From an uncultured Desulfobulbaceae bacterium (GTDB taxonomy: Bacteria; Desulfobacterota; Desulfobulbia; Desulfobulbales; Desulfobulbaceae): DNA of 28,303 nucleotides. Numbering within the stretch: the stretch's first letter is position 1; every line of letters begins with the position of its first letter. The position numbers and the translations under genes are program-made. Where the stretch lies: the NCBI GenBank assembly GCA_945787305.1, contig CALZIH010000002.1, forward strand, positions 1 to 28,303. Direction: 5' to 3'. Below are positions 17,254 to 24,559 of this stretch, in pieces. Below the pieces are notes generated by a model. That model ran no database searches, was not told the origin of the DNA, and saw only the letters and a list, made by a program, of their open reading frames with translations.

Positions 17254-18402
17254 GTGAAAAAAATTGGAGCAAAAGTTGTTCTTGGTGCGGCCGCATTCTG
17301 TATGTTGGCCCTGCCTGTTCAAGCCGAGACCATCAAAGTCGGCGCCATTTTTGCCGTAACCGGCGGTGCCTCATTTCTTGGCGGGCCAGAGGCCCGTTCC
17401 GCGGAAATGGTTGTTGAGGAAATAAACAAGGCCGGCGGTATCAACGGCAATACCATCGAGCTGATTGTCAAGGACTCAGGGGCCAATCCGGAAAAAGCTA
17501 TTTCCTTTGCCAAGCAGTTGATAGAAGAGGAAAAGGTACTGGCGATTATCGGGCCATCCACCTCTGGGGAATCCATGAAGATCAAAAAGATTGCCGAGGA
17601 TGGAAAAACAACCTTGCTTTCCTGCGGGGCCGCGGAGGTGATAGTTAATCCGGTGGCGAGTTATGTTTTTAAAACACCACAGAAAGACTCTTTTGCCGTC
17701 AAGAAGATTTACAGTGAGATGAAAAACCTGGGCATCAATAAGATCGCCGTGGTTGCCGGTAACACAGGCTTTGGCAAAGCCGGTAAGGCCCAGCTGATCA
17801 AGATTGCCCCTGAATTCGGTATGGAAATCCTTGCTGCCGAAACCTACGATAAAAAAGCGACCGACCTGAGTGCCCTGGTGGCTAAGCTGATGGCCAATAA
17901 AGATATCCAGGCCGTGGTTAACTGGTCCATCGTCCCGGCCCAGGCCATTATTGCCAAAAACATGCGGCAGGCCGGCTGGCAGGTACCGTTATTCCAGAGC
18001 CATGGTTTTGGCAATATCAAGTATGTCGAGGCCGCCGGTGTTGCAGCCGAAGGAATTATTTTCCCGGCTGGTCGCCTGTTGGTCGCCGATGCACTGGAAG
18101 ATTCCGACCCGCAGAAGGCTTTGCTCATGAAGTATAAGGCAGACTATGAGGGTAAGTATAAAGAAGACGCCTCCACGTTCGGCGGTCATGGCTATGATGC
18201 CATGACTATCCTGGCCGAGGCCGTTAAGGTTGCCGGCAACGATCGGGCCAAAGTTCGCGATGCCATTGAAAATCTGAAGAATTTTCCGGGAACAGGCGGT
18301 GTGTTCAGCTTTTCCGCAGAAGACCACAATGGCCTTGATATCAACTCGTTTGTGATGTTGACCGTAAAGGACGGTAAGTTCGTTCTCTACCAGGGAAAGT
18401 AA
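17254..18402 (+). CDS. livK: branched-chain-type amino acid ABC transporter, periplasmic binding protein
   Basis: The 382-residue product has a signal peptide with a likely cut after VQA (24/25). The mature part begins IKVGAIFAVTGGASFLG and continues with AEMVVEEINKAGGINGN and the hinge region AIIGPSTSGES, the standard start of Peripla_BP_6 LivJ/LivK-type proteins. It delivers substrate to LivHMGF encoded just downstream. Ligands in this family include branched-chain and aromatic amino acids and aromatic acids; the ior/paaK setting favours an aromatic or branched amino acid. The GTG start follows GGGGAG. A strong terminator directly after the gene fits the common pattern in which the binding protein is made in excess over the membrane parts. 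Confidence 0.93.
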   Translation: MKKIGAKVVLGAAAFCMLALPVQAETIKVGAIFAVTGGASFLGGPEARSAEMVVEEINKAGGINGNTIELIVKDSGANPEKAISFAKQLIEEEKVLAIIGPSTSGESMKIKKIAEDGKTTLLSCGAAEVIVNPVASYVFKTPQKDSFAVKKIYSEMKNLGINKIAVVAGNTGFGKAGKAQLIKIAPEFGMEILAAETYDKKATDLSALVAKLMANKDIQAVVNWSIVPAQAIIAKNMRQAGWQVPLFQSHGFGNIKYVEAAGVAAEGIIFPAGRLLVADALEDSDPQKALLMKYKADYEGKYKEDASTFGGHGYDAMTILAEAVKVAGNDRAKVRDAIENLKNFPGTGGVFSFSAEDHNGLDINSFVMLTVKDGKFVLYQGK

Positions 18403-18418
18403 AGAAACGGTGTGCAGT

Positions 18419-18450
18419 GACGGGTGGGCTGGCCTACCCGTCTTTTTTTT
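18419..18450 (+). terminator. intrinsic terminator after livK
   Basis: The 7-bp stem GACGGGT/ACCCGTC (18419-18425 with 18436-18442) is extended inward by further G-C and G-T pairs around a short loop. It is followed directly by eight T (18443-18450). It lies 16 bases after the livK stop and should end or attenuate transcription before livH. Confidence 0.88.
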
Positions 18451-18458
18451 GTTTAGCA

Positions 18459-18601
18459 GTAACTGTTCAGCTGCATCCCACGGAGTCTGCGCTTACTTCC
18501 TGGGGCGATTAGGTCGCCTCACATAGGCGGGCTATAGATTCGTTGACCTGCTATCCCCAGGTAAGCGTAGACTCTGATATGGAGCACGTCTAAACAGTTA
18601 C
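18459..18601. repeat. 143-nt nested palindrome (structured RNA or palindromic element)
   Basis: Several inverted segments nest inside each other. GTAACTGTT (18459-18467) pairs with AACAGTTAC (18593-18601). The 14-mer at 18483-18496 pairs with 18561-18574, with one G-U. CTGGGG (18500-18505) pairs with CCCCAG (18555-18560). AGGTC (18511-18515) pairs with GACCT (18545-18549), and GCCT/AGGC (18516-18519, 18525-18528) makes an inner hairpin. It lies between the livK terminator and livH, with no ORF inside. It could be a mobile palindromic repeat or a folded leader RNA; no known family was recognised. Confidence 0.75.
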
Positions 18602-18660
18602 ATTCCGGGTAGGTGCAGTTTTTTTGCACAGACCTGAATAGTGACGTTTAGCATCCACCC

Positions 18661-19551
18661 ATGACCTCGGCCCTGTTTTTTCAATACCTGTTTGCCGGTA
18701 TCACCTATGGCGTTATCTATGCCATTGTCGCCATCGGCTTCAATATTATTTATAATACCACCGGTATTATAAATTTTGCCCAGGGTGAATTCGTCATGCT
18801 TGGCGGTATGATCTCTATCACCCTTTTGCAGGTGGTGCCGTTGCCGGTTGCTATAGCCTTAGCAGTGTTGATAACTATGCTGATCGGTGCCCTGATCGAG
18901 ATCATTTTTATTCGCTGGCTCGACAACCCATCGGTCCTGCGAATGATCATCATCACCATCGGCCTTTCCATTCTGATCCGTGAAGCGGCCCTGCATGTCT
19001 GGGGTGAATCCATTCGTTCGCTACCCTATTTCGTCGGTAACGAGATTACCACTATCAGCATCGGCTCTGTGCGCATTTCACCCCAGGTTCTCTGGGTCAT
19101 TGGTGTTTGTTCGGTAATGGTTCTTGGGCTCAGTCTGTTTTTCAAGGTAACGCCGGTGGGGCGTGAGATGCGTGCCTGTTCCGCCAACAGGACGGCGGCC
19201 ATGCTCTGTGGAATAAATACCCGCAACATGGTGACCCTCTCCTTTATGCTCAGTGCGGGCATAGGCGCCCTGGCCGGGTGCGTGATGTCACCCATTACCT
19301 ATACCCAATACGATTCCGGTACAGCTCTGGCTATCAAGGGATTTACCGTTGCTATTCTCGGGGGACTGGGCAATTCCATGGGCGCTGTTGCTGCGGGCAT
19401 TCTGCTCGGAGTCATTGAGGCTTATTCCGTGGCAGTGGTACCGCTGGCCTTCCAGGATGCCATTGCCATTACCATTTTGCTGATCATCCTTTTTGTCCGG
19501 CCCCATGGTATATTCGGTTCCAGTGCCGCTGCCCGCCTGAAGGAGTTTTGA
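18661..19551 (+). CDS. livH: branched-chain-type amino acid ABC transporter permease LivH
   Basis: The 296-residue inner-membrane protein has about eight hydrophobic helices. The conserved LivH segment NTTGIINFAQGEFVMLGGM (32-50) and the ABC-contact loop CGINTRNMV are visible, and the C-terminus ends in FVRPHGIFG as usual. With LivM it forms the membrane channel for the LivK-bound substrate. The ATG at 18661 has no clear Shine-Dalgarno and sits 59 bases after the palindromic element. livM starts 2 bases after its stop. Confidence 0.93.
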   Translation: MTSALFFQYLFAGITYGVIYAIVAIGFNIIYNTTGIINFAQGEFVMLGGMISITLLQVVPLPVAIALAVLITMLIGALIEIIFIRWLDNPSVLRMIIITIGLSILIREAALHVWGESIRSLPYFVGNEITTISIGSVRISPQVLWVIGVCSVMVLGLSLFFKVTPVGREMRACSANRTAAMLCGINTRNMVTLSFMLSAGIGALAGCVMSPITYTQYDSGTALAIKGFTVAILGGLGNSMGAVAAGILLGVIEAYSVAVVPLAFQDAIAITILLIILFVRPHGIFGSSAAARLKEF

Positions 19552-19553
19552 AT

Positions 19554-20657
19554 ATGGCTTTAACATCATCAAAATTCCTGCCGGTTGGCGGTCTGTTCGG
19601 GTTAGTAATCTGTGTCCAGATGCTGACGACGTTCACCGATACCCAGTTTTATCTCACCCAGTTGACCATGTCCGCCTATTATACCCTGGTGGTGATAGGG
19701 CTTGCCGTGGTCATGGGCTATGCCGGCCAGATATCCATTGGTCATGCCGGGTTTTTTGCCATCGGCGGTTATCTGTCGGCGGCCTTGACCACCCATAATC
19801 TTGTGGCACTACAGGAACATGCCGTGATCAAGCTGTTGAGTTCTTCTGGCATGTTGGTCTCTGGGCAGGATATCTATGGTGAGCAGCTGTTGGTCTTTGC
19901 TCCGTGGACGGCTTGTATCATTGCCGTGTTGGTGGCGGCGGTTATTGCCTTTGCCCTTGGCATTCCTGTGTTAAAATTGAAAGGGCATTACCTGGCCATG
20001 GCCACTCTAGGCTTCGGGATAATCATTTTTCGGATCGCTCTGGCCTCGGAATATTTTGGTGAGGCGGACGGTATTTCAGAGGTCCCTGGTTTTACATTGC
20101 TGCCGGCCATTGGCGCTCTAGGTCCGTTGAGTGTCAGCGGCGATTTTGGATTACGGGTGCAGAATTATTATGTTGCCTGGGCGATGCTCTGTGGCGGCCT
20201 GTGGCTGCTGCTTAACCTGATTGATTCCCGTGTCGGCAGGGCTCTGCGAGCCATTCATGGCTCCGAGGAAGCTGCTGAGGCAATTGGCGTTAATACGGCC
20301 CGATTTAAGTTACATGTCTTTGTTGTAAGTGCGGTCTATGCTGCTCTTGCCGGAGTGTTTTTAACCCATTATAACGGCGGCATTGGCCCTTCCGAGGCCT
20401 CTGTAATGAAATCTGTTCGCTATGTGGCCCTGGTGGCCGTGGGAGGTATGGCCAATATCTGGGGAACCCTGGTTATGGGATTTGTCTTAACCTTTCTTTC
20501 CCTGCGCGGCGTTTTCGGATCCTATGATGATGCGGTTTTTGGTGTTATACTTATCCTGGTGATGCTCTTTGCCCCGGAAGGTGTGTTGAGTATTCGTGGT
20601 CAAATGGTATGGGCCAGGTTCCGGAAAAGTAGCGGAGAAACGAATGTCGCTCGCTAA
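19554..20657 (+). CDS. livM: branched-chain-type amino acid ABC transporter permease LivM
   Basis: The 367-residue inner-membrane protein carries the LivM hallmark GYAGQISIGHAGFFAIGGY (55-73) and LKGHYLAMATLGFG. Near the C-terminal half it has the coupling loop GRALRAIHGSEEAAEAIGVN. An insertion between helices (about 80-115) adds a soluble stretch that is longer than in the shortest family members. The ATG at 19554 was preferred over the TTG at 19548 because AGGAG lies 8 bases upstream of it. It lies 2 bases after the livH stop. Confidence 0.93.
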   Translation: MALTSSKFLPVGGLFGLVICVQMLTTFTDTQFYLTQLTMSAYYTLVVIGLAVVMGYAGQISIGHAGFFAIGGYLSAALTTHNLVALQEHAVIKLLSSSGMLVSGQDIYGEQLLVFAPWTACIIAVLVAAVIAFALGIPVLKLKGHYLAMATLGFGIIIFRIALASEYFGEADGISEVPGFTLLPAIGALGPLSVSGDFGLRVQNYYVAWAMLCGGLWLLLNLIDSRVGRALRAIHGSEEAAEAIGVNTARFKLHVFVVSAVYAALAGVFLTHYNGGIGPSEASVMKSVRYVALVAVGGMANIWGTLVMGFVLTFLSLRGVFGSYDDAVFGVILILVMLFAPEGVLSIRGQMVWARFRKSSGETNVAR

Positions 20658-20682
20658 CTTGTCGAATGACCAGGCAGTATAG

Positions 20683-21450
20683 ATGCTTGAACTGAAATCA
20701 GTCCATAAGAATTTTGGTGGCCTGCAGGCGGTGGGCAACGTGAGTTTCGCTGTCACCAGCGGGTCCATTAAAGCCGTGATTGGACCTAATGGTGCCGGCA
20801 AGACCACACTGTTTAATTTGATCGCCGGTAACCTTGAGGTGTCGTCGGGTAGGGTTGTCTTTCAGGGAAAAGAAATTCAAGGCATGAAGCCCCATCAGGT
20901 AGCAGCCCTTGGCATGGCGCGTACCTTTCAGAACATTAAGCTTTTTCATGGTATGACGGCCCTGGAATCGGTGATGGTTGGACGCCATGTTTGCAGCCGG
21001 GCCGGATTCCTTGCCGGCATGTTCCATACCCCCGCCACCTGGAAGGAAGAACGGGCCATCCGGGAGAAGGCCATGGAGTTATTGGAGCTTCTGGAGATAG
21101 CAGAATTTGCCGATACCGAGGCCACAAGTCTTGCCTTTGGGCAGCAACGGGCTGTGGAAATGGCAAGGGCTCTTGCCATGGAGCCGAAACTGCTCTTGCT
21201 TGATGAACCGGCCGCCGGCTTGAATATCTACGAGACTGCAGAGGTTGCCCGGTTGATTACCCGTATTCGCGATATGGGGGTTACAGTGCTTCTGGTGGAA
21301 CACGATATGTCGCTGGTCATGGATATTTCCGATGAGATTGTGGTGCTCAGCTTCGGGCAGAAGATAGCTGAAGATGTACCGACTGCCATTCAACAGAACC
21401 CGGAAGTCATCAAGATATATCTTGGCGAGGATGAGGAGGCTACGGCATAA
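20683..21450 (+). CDS. livG: branched-chain-type amino acid ABC transporter ATPase LivG
   Basis: This 255-residue cytoplasmic ATPase energises LivHM. Walker A is GPNGAGKT (34-41), the Q-loop region is RTFQNIKLF, the signature is the LivG-type variant LAFGQQR (150-156) in place of LSGGQ, and Walker B ends in LLLDEPAAGL (D174, E175), followed by the H-loop VEHDM. The gene starts 25 bases after livM with only a weak Shine-Dalgarno and is followed by livF after 3 bases. Confidence 0.95.
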   Translation: MLELKSVHKNFGGLQAVGNVSFAVTSGSIKAVIGPNGAGKTTLFNLIAGNLEVSSGRVVFQGKEIQGMKPHQVAALGMARTFQNIKLFHGMTALESVMVGRHVCSRAGFLAGMFHTPATWKEERAIREKAMELLELLEIAEFADTEATSLAFGQQRAVEMARALAMEPKLLLLDEPAAGLNIYETAEVARLITRIRDMGVTVLLVEHDMSLVMDISDEIVVLSFGQKIAEDVPTAIQQNPEVIKIYLGEDEEATA

Positions 21451-21453
21451 TCC

Positions 21454-22179
21454 ATGTTGAAAGTTCGTAATCTGGACGCCGGTTATGGTAAGTTGAGGGT
21501 GTTGAAAAGCATTTCGCTGCATGTGGATGGCGGGGAAATAGTGACCATGATCGGTGCCAATGGTGCGGGTAAAACAACTCTGCTTAACACCATAATCGGG
21601 CTTGTCCGGGCCTCATCCGGGGAGATAGTTTTTCGTGATCAGGACTGTTTTCGCCTGTCGGCCAGGAAGGTTGTGGCCTCCGGCTGCGCTCTGGTACCGG
21701 AAGGGCGGCAGGTTTTTGCCACCATGACCGTTGAGGAAAATCTCATCCTTGGCGGCCATGTGCTGCAGAAGCAGAAGGGAAAACCGGCTGTCCTAAAGGA
21801 ACTGGGGCATCAGTATGAACTTTTTCCGGTGCTGCGGGAGCGAAGGCAGCAGCTTGCCGGAACCTTATCCGGAGGTGAACAGCAGATGTTGGCCATGGGG
21901 CGGGCCCTGATGTCCAGACCACGGCTGGTCATGATGGACGAGCCGTCCACCGGTCTGGCACCCCTTGTCGTCCGCGATATTTTTCAGGTGATAAACCGGC
22001 TTCGAGAAGAAGGAAATACCGTGTTACTGGTGGAACAAAACGCCAGGGCCGCACTTGCCATCGCCGATCGCGGCTATGTGCTCGAAACCGGAAAGATTAT
22101 TGTCCAGGGGCCGGCAGATGACCTGTTGGCGAACCGGGATGTGCAGCGAGCCTACCTGGGACGTGAAAAGATTGAGTAG
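21454..22179 (+). CDS. livF: branched-chain-type amino acid ABC transporter ATPase LivF
   Basis: This 241-residue ATPase is the second of the pair. It has Walker A GANGAGKT (34-41), VPEGRQVFATMTVEENL, which is characteristic of LivF, signature LSGGEQQ (138-144), Walker B VMMDEPSTGL (D162, E163) and VEQNA in place of the H-loop His, as is normal for LivF. It begins 3 bases after the livG stop, so translational coupling is likely. A long hairpin follows. Confidence 0.95.
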   Translation: MLKVRNLDAGYGKLRVLKSISLHVDGGEIVTMIGANGAGKTTLLNTIIGLVRASSGEIVFRDQDCFRLSARKVVASGCALVPEGRQVFATMTVEENLILGGHVLQKQKGKPAVLKELGHQYELFPVLRERRQQLAGTLSGGEQQMLAMGRALMSRPRLVMMDEPSTGLAPLVVRDIFQVINRLREEGNTVLLVEQNARAALAIADRGYVLETGKIIVQGPADDLLANRDVQRAYLGREKIE

Positions 22180-22186
22180 GGTTTTA

Positions 22187-22222
22187 GAGGAGTAATTAGA
22201 GGGTTGCCCTCTTTTACTCCTC
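22187..22222 (+). other. hairpin between livF and the second paaK
   Basis: The 9-bp arms GAGGAGTAA (22187-22195) and TTACTCCTC (22214-22222) surround an inner 5-bp stem GAGGG/CCCTC (22199-22203 with 22207-22211) with loop TTG. No T-tract follows, so it is not a typical intrinsic terminator. It may stabilise the liv mRNA end or reduce read-through. The following 22223-22258 is a pyrimidine-rich low-complexity spacer. Confidence 0.6.
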
Positions 22223-22264
22223 CGCCCTGACCCCTTATACCTAACCTCTACCCCCTAAAGAGAC

Positions 22265-23563
22265 ATGTATTGGGAACCGGAAAGAGAATGTATGTCCAGG
22301 GAAGACCTGGAGCAGCTACAACTGGAACGTTTGCAGTCCACCGTATACCGGGTGGGGACCCATGTTCCTTTTTATAAAAAAAAGTTTGAATCGCTCAAGC
22401 TGAACTTTGAGGAGCTGCGTTCACTCGATGACCTGCGACGACTTCCCTTGACCGTCAAGCAGGACCTGCGCGACAACTATCCGTACGGTCTCTTTGCGGT
22501 ACCGTTGCGGGACGTGGTCCGGGTACATTCCTCCTCCGGAACCACCGGTCTCGCAACCGTGGTCGGCTATAGCCGCAATGATATTAAAAACTGGTCCAAC
22601 CTTGTGGCCCGTATCCTGACCGCAGCCGGGGTCACCAAGGATGATGTCATCCAGATTGCCTTTGGTTATGGTTTATTTACCGGCGGTTTCGGTCTCCATT
22701 ATGGAGCGGAACGATTGGGAGCATCTGTTATTCCCATTTCCGCCGGCAACACCAAAAGGCAGATTCAGATCATGCAGGATTTCAAGACCACGGCCCTGGT
22801 CTGCACCCCCTCTTATGCCCTGGTCATTGCCGACACCATGATGGAGATGGGGATCAATCCCAATGGGCTTTCCCTGCGGTGCGGCTTATTTGGCGCCGAG
22901 CCTTGGTCAGAAGCCATGCGTAAGGAAATAAACGAAAAACTCGGTATCGTTGCCACCGACAACTATGGACTTTCCGAGGTTATGGGGCCTGGGGTTGCCG
23001 GAGAGTGCCAGCAGTGTAGCGGCCTGCACATCAACGAGGATCATTTCCTGCTTGAAGTGATTGATCCGGAAACGCTGGAACCGGTCGCTCCCGGTGAGGT
23101 CGGTGAGCTTGTAATAACGACCTTGACCAAGGAAGCCTTTCCCATGATTCGCTACCGGACCCGTGATCTGACCAGGCTGATTACCGAGCCTTGCCCCTGC
23201 GGACGTACCTTGACCCGTATGGAGCGGGTGATGGGGCGCAGTGATGACATGCTGATCATTAAGGGCGTCAATGTCTTTCCTGTCCAGATTGAAAAGGTGC
23301 TTTTTGAAATAAAAGGAACGGAACCCCATTATCAGATCGTAATCGAACGGGAAAATCATTCCGACAAGGTAACGGTCCTGGTGGAGGTCACCGAGTCCAT
23401 TTTCTTTGACCAGATGAAAAAACAACGCCGGATGGTGGACAATATCAAGCAGCGACTGGCCTCGGAACTCGGTATCGGCGTGCATGTCAAACTGGTGGAA
23501 GAGAAAACCCTGGAACGAACGGAAGGAAAAGCAAACCGGGTTATTGATAAACGTAAACTCTAG
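22265..23563 (+). CDS. paaK: phenylacetate-CoA ligase-like enzyme (AMP-forming), second copy
   Basis: The 432-residue product is collinear with the first ligase in this window and begins MYWEPERECMSREDLEQLQ, a classic PaaK N-terminus. The P-loop reads SSGTTGLATV (90-99), with Leu where the first copy and most PaaK have Lys. YGLSEVMGPG, GECQQC, EPCPCGRTL and GRSDDMLIIKGVNVFPVQIE are retained. It probably activates, or works on, a different aryl or branched acid than the first copy; this is inferred from their coexistence and the P-loop change. The start is 85 bases after livF, and the next gene follows after 6 bases. Confidence 0.88.
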   Translation: MYWEPERECMSREDLEQLQLERLQSTVYRVGTHVPFYKKKFESLKLNFEELRSLDDLRRLPLTVKQDLRDNYPYGLFAVPLRDVVRVHSSSGTTGLATVVGYSRNDIKNWSNLVARILTAAGVTKDDVIQIAFGYGLFTGGFGLHYGAERLGASVIPISAGNTKRQIQIMQDFKTTALVCTPSYALVIADTMMEMGINPNGLSLRCGLFGAEPWSEAMRKEINEKLGIVATDNYGLSEVMGPGVAGECQQCSGLHINEDHFLLEVIDPETLEPVAPGEVGELVITTLTKEAFPMIRYRTRDLTRLITEPCPCGRTLTRMERVMGRSDDMLIIKGVNVFPVQIEKVLFEIKGTEPHYQIVIERENHSDKVTVLVEVTESIFFDQMKKQRRMVDNIKQRLASELGIGVHVKLVEEKTLERTEGKANRVIDKRKL

Positions 23564-23569
23564 AGGTGT

Positions 23570-24049
23570 ATGATGAATGCGCAACGTATTTTTATTGCTG
23601 TAATTGGTTTCTTCTTTCTGCTGTCTTCATCTCCTGTTCTCGTAAAAGCAAAGGATATGGGCGGTTGGCAGGAGGATGGTGAATATAACAACCTCTACCA
23701 GGCTTCTGAGCTGGATAAGTTGAAAGGAAATGTGCAGAAAGTAACCACTGTCGTTCCCATGGATGGCATGTCGCCTGGGGTGGCTGTGATCCTCAAGGAT
23801 GGTGACGGAGACAAGATTATGATCCATATCGGTCCCAAGTGGTTTCTTGGCGATTCCATTGGCATTAAGCGCGGTGAAAAAGTCAAAGTCAAGGGATCCT
23901 GGGCAGAAATCGACGGCAAGGACGTGTTCATGGCCTCCAAAATAAAAAAAGGCGATTTTTTTGAACTCAAAGTTCGCCTGACCAAAAACGGAAAGCCCTT
24001 TTGGACCATGACCGAAGAGGAACTGGCAAAAGAACGGGCCTCAAAGTGA
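23570..24049 (+). CDS. small exported protein, OB-fold-like, function unknown
   Basis: The 159-residue product has an N-terminal signal sequence with a likely cut after VKA (about 27). The rest is a compact beta-rich domain: LKGNVQKVTTVVP, GVAVILKDGDGDKIMIHIGP, GEKVKVKGSWAEIDGKDVFMASKI. This alternation, with a KVKGSW turn, resembles bacterial periplasmic OB-fold proteins that bind small ligands or metals. The family was not identified. It starts 6 bases after the second paaK with GAGG upstream of tandem ATGs, so it is in the operon. A terminator follows about 80 bases downstream. Confidence 0.7.
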   Translation: MMNAQRIFIAVIGFFFLLSSSPVLVKAKDMGGWQEDGEYNNLYQASELDKLKGNVQKVTTVVPMDGMSPGVAVILKDGDGDKIMIHIGPKWFLGDSIGIKRGEKVKVKGSWAEIDGKDVFMASKIKKGDFFELKVRLTKNGKPFWTMTEEELAKERASK

Positions 24050-24130
24050 AATGATCCCTTGCATGAAAATTGAAACAAAAGTAAGCCTGTAACATCCCGT
24101 TATGAAAAAGAAATGTAGACGACCCGCAAG

Positions 24131-24154
24131 GGCAGGCTTAGCCTGCCTTTGTTC
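24131..24154 (+). terminator. probable intrinsic terminator ending the catabolic block
   Basis: The 7-bp stem GGCAGGC/GCCTGCC (24131-24137 with 24141-24147) with loop TTA is followed by TTTGTTC. An alternative pairing AAGGGCA/TGCCCTT with the sequence just outside (24129-24162) is also possible. It lies 81 bases after the exported-protein gene, with no gene on the other strand. The T-tract is interrupted, which lowers confidence. Confidence 0.6.
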
Positions 24155-24193
24155 TTGCCCTTCTGAGTAAACCGTTCCCCTACTTTCAGTAAA

Positions 24194-24234
24194 TTGCCAA
24201 ATAGAGCCGTTAATCTGAGATGGCCTCTTGGCAA
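24194..24234. repeat. inverted repeat in the 510-base gap before the TAXI gene
   Basis: TTGCCAA (24194-24200) pairs with TTGGCAA (24228-24234), and inner GAG-CC (24204-24208) pairs with GGCCTC (24222-24227) with one bulge. No T-tract follows. The gap 24050-24559 otherwise holds a terminator (24131) and a candidate promoter (24434) but no convincing gene. An open frame from 24220 runs into the TAXI gene and is not supported. Confidence 0.45.
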
Positions 24235-24433
24235 CGTGTCCTCTACACTAATCCAGAGCTGATTGGCCCTGTTGCCACAGTCTTATGGCATATTACCCGT
24301 TGCAGTTTGGAGGTTGTAGGGCTCCTTGTACATGCGGGGAAAGATATATGGCGGCTGGCTGTCTTTAAGGGCAGACATAAGTGCTTGAATTGTTCCACTT
24401 TTCTGTTTATTTTTCTGCAACAGCTTGAAAATC

Positions 24434-24462
24434 TTGACAGAAATGCTGGATTGCGGCATGAT
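24434..24462 (+). promoter_or_regulatory. candidate promoter of the TAXI binding-protein gene
   Basis: A perfect TTGACA (24434-24439) is followed after 17 bases by CATGAT (24457-24462), which shares four of six bases with TATAAT. The leader to the ATG at 24560 would be about 90 bases. The -35 is strong and the -10 is weak, so the exact pairing is uncertain. Confidence 0.4.
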
Positions 24463-24559
24463 ACGTTATCTTTTTCGTCATACTTTCCGTCTACCGTTAA
24501 CTTCGGTGACGGTCCGGCCATTTTATTTGACGATGTTTTATCCCGTATAAGGAGGATCC

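Noticed and set aside
18419..18601. Known riboswitch or T-box controlling livH
   Set aside because: No T-box, glycine or lysine riboswitch core was recognised, and the terminator precedes the folded element, whereas a transcriptional riboswitch would have it after.
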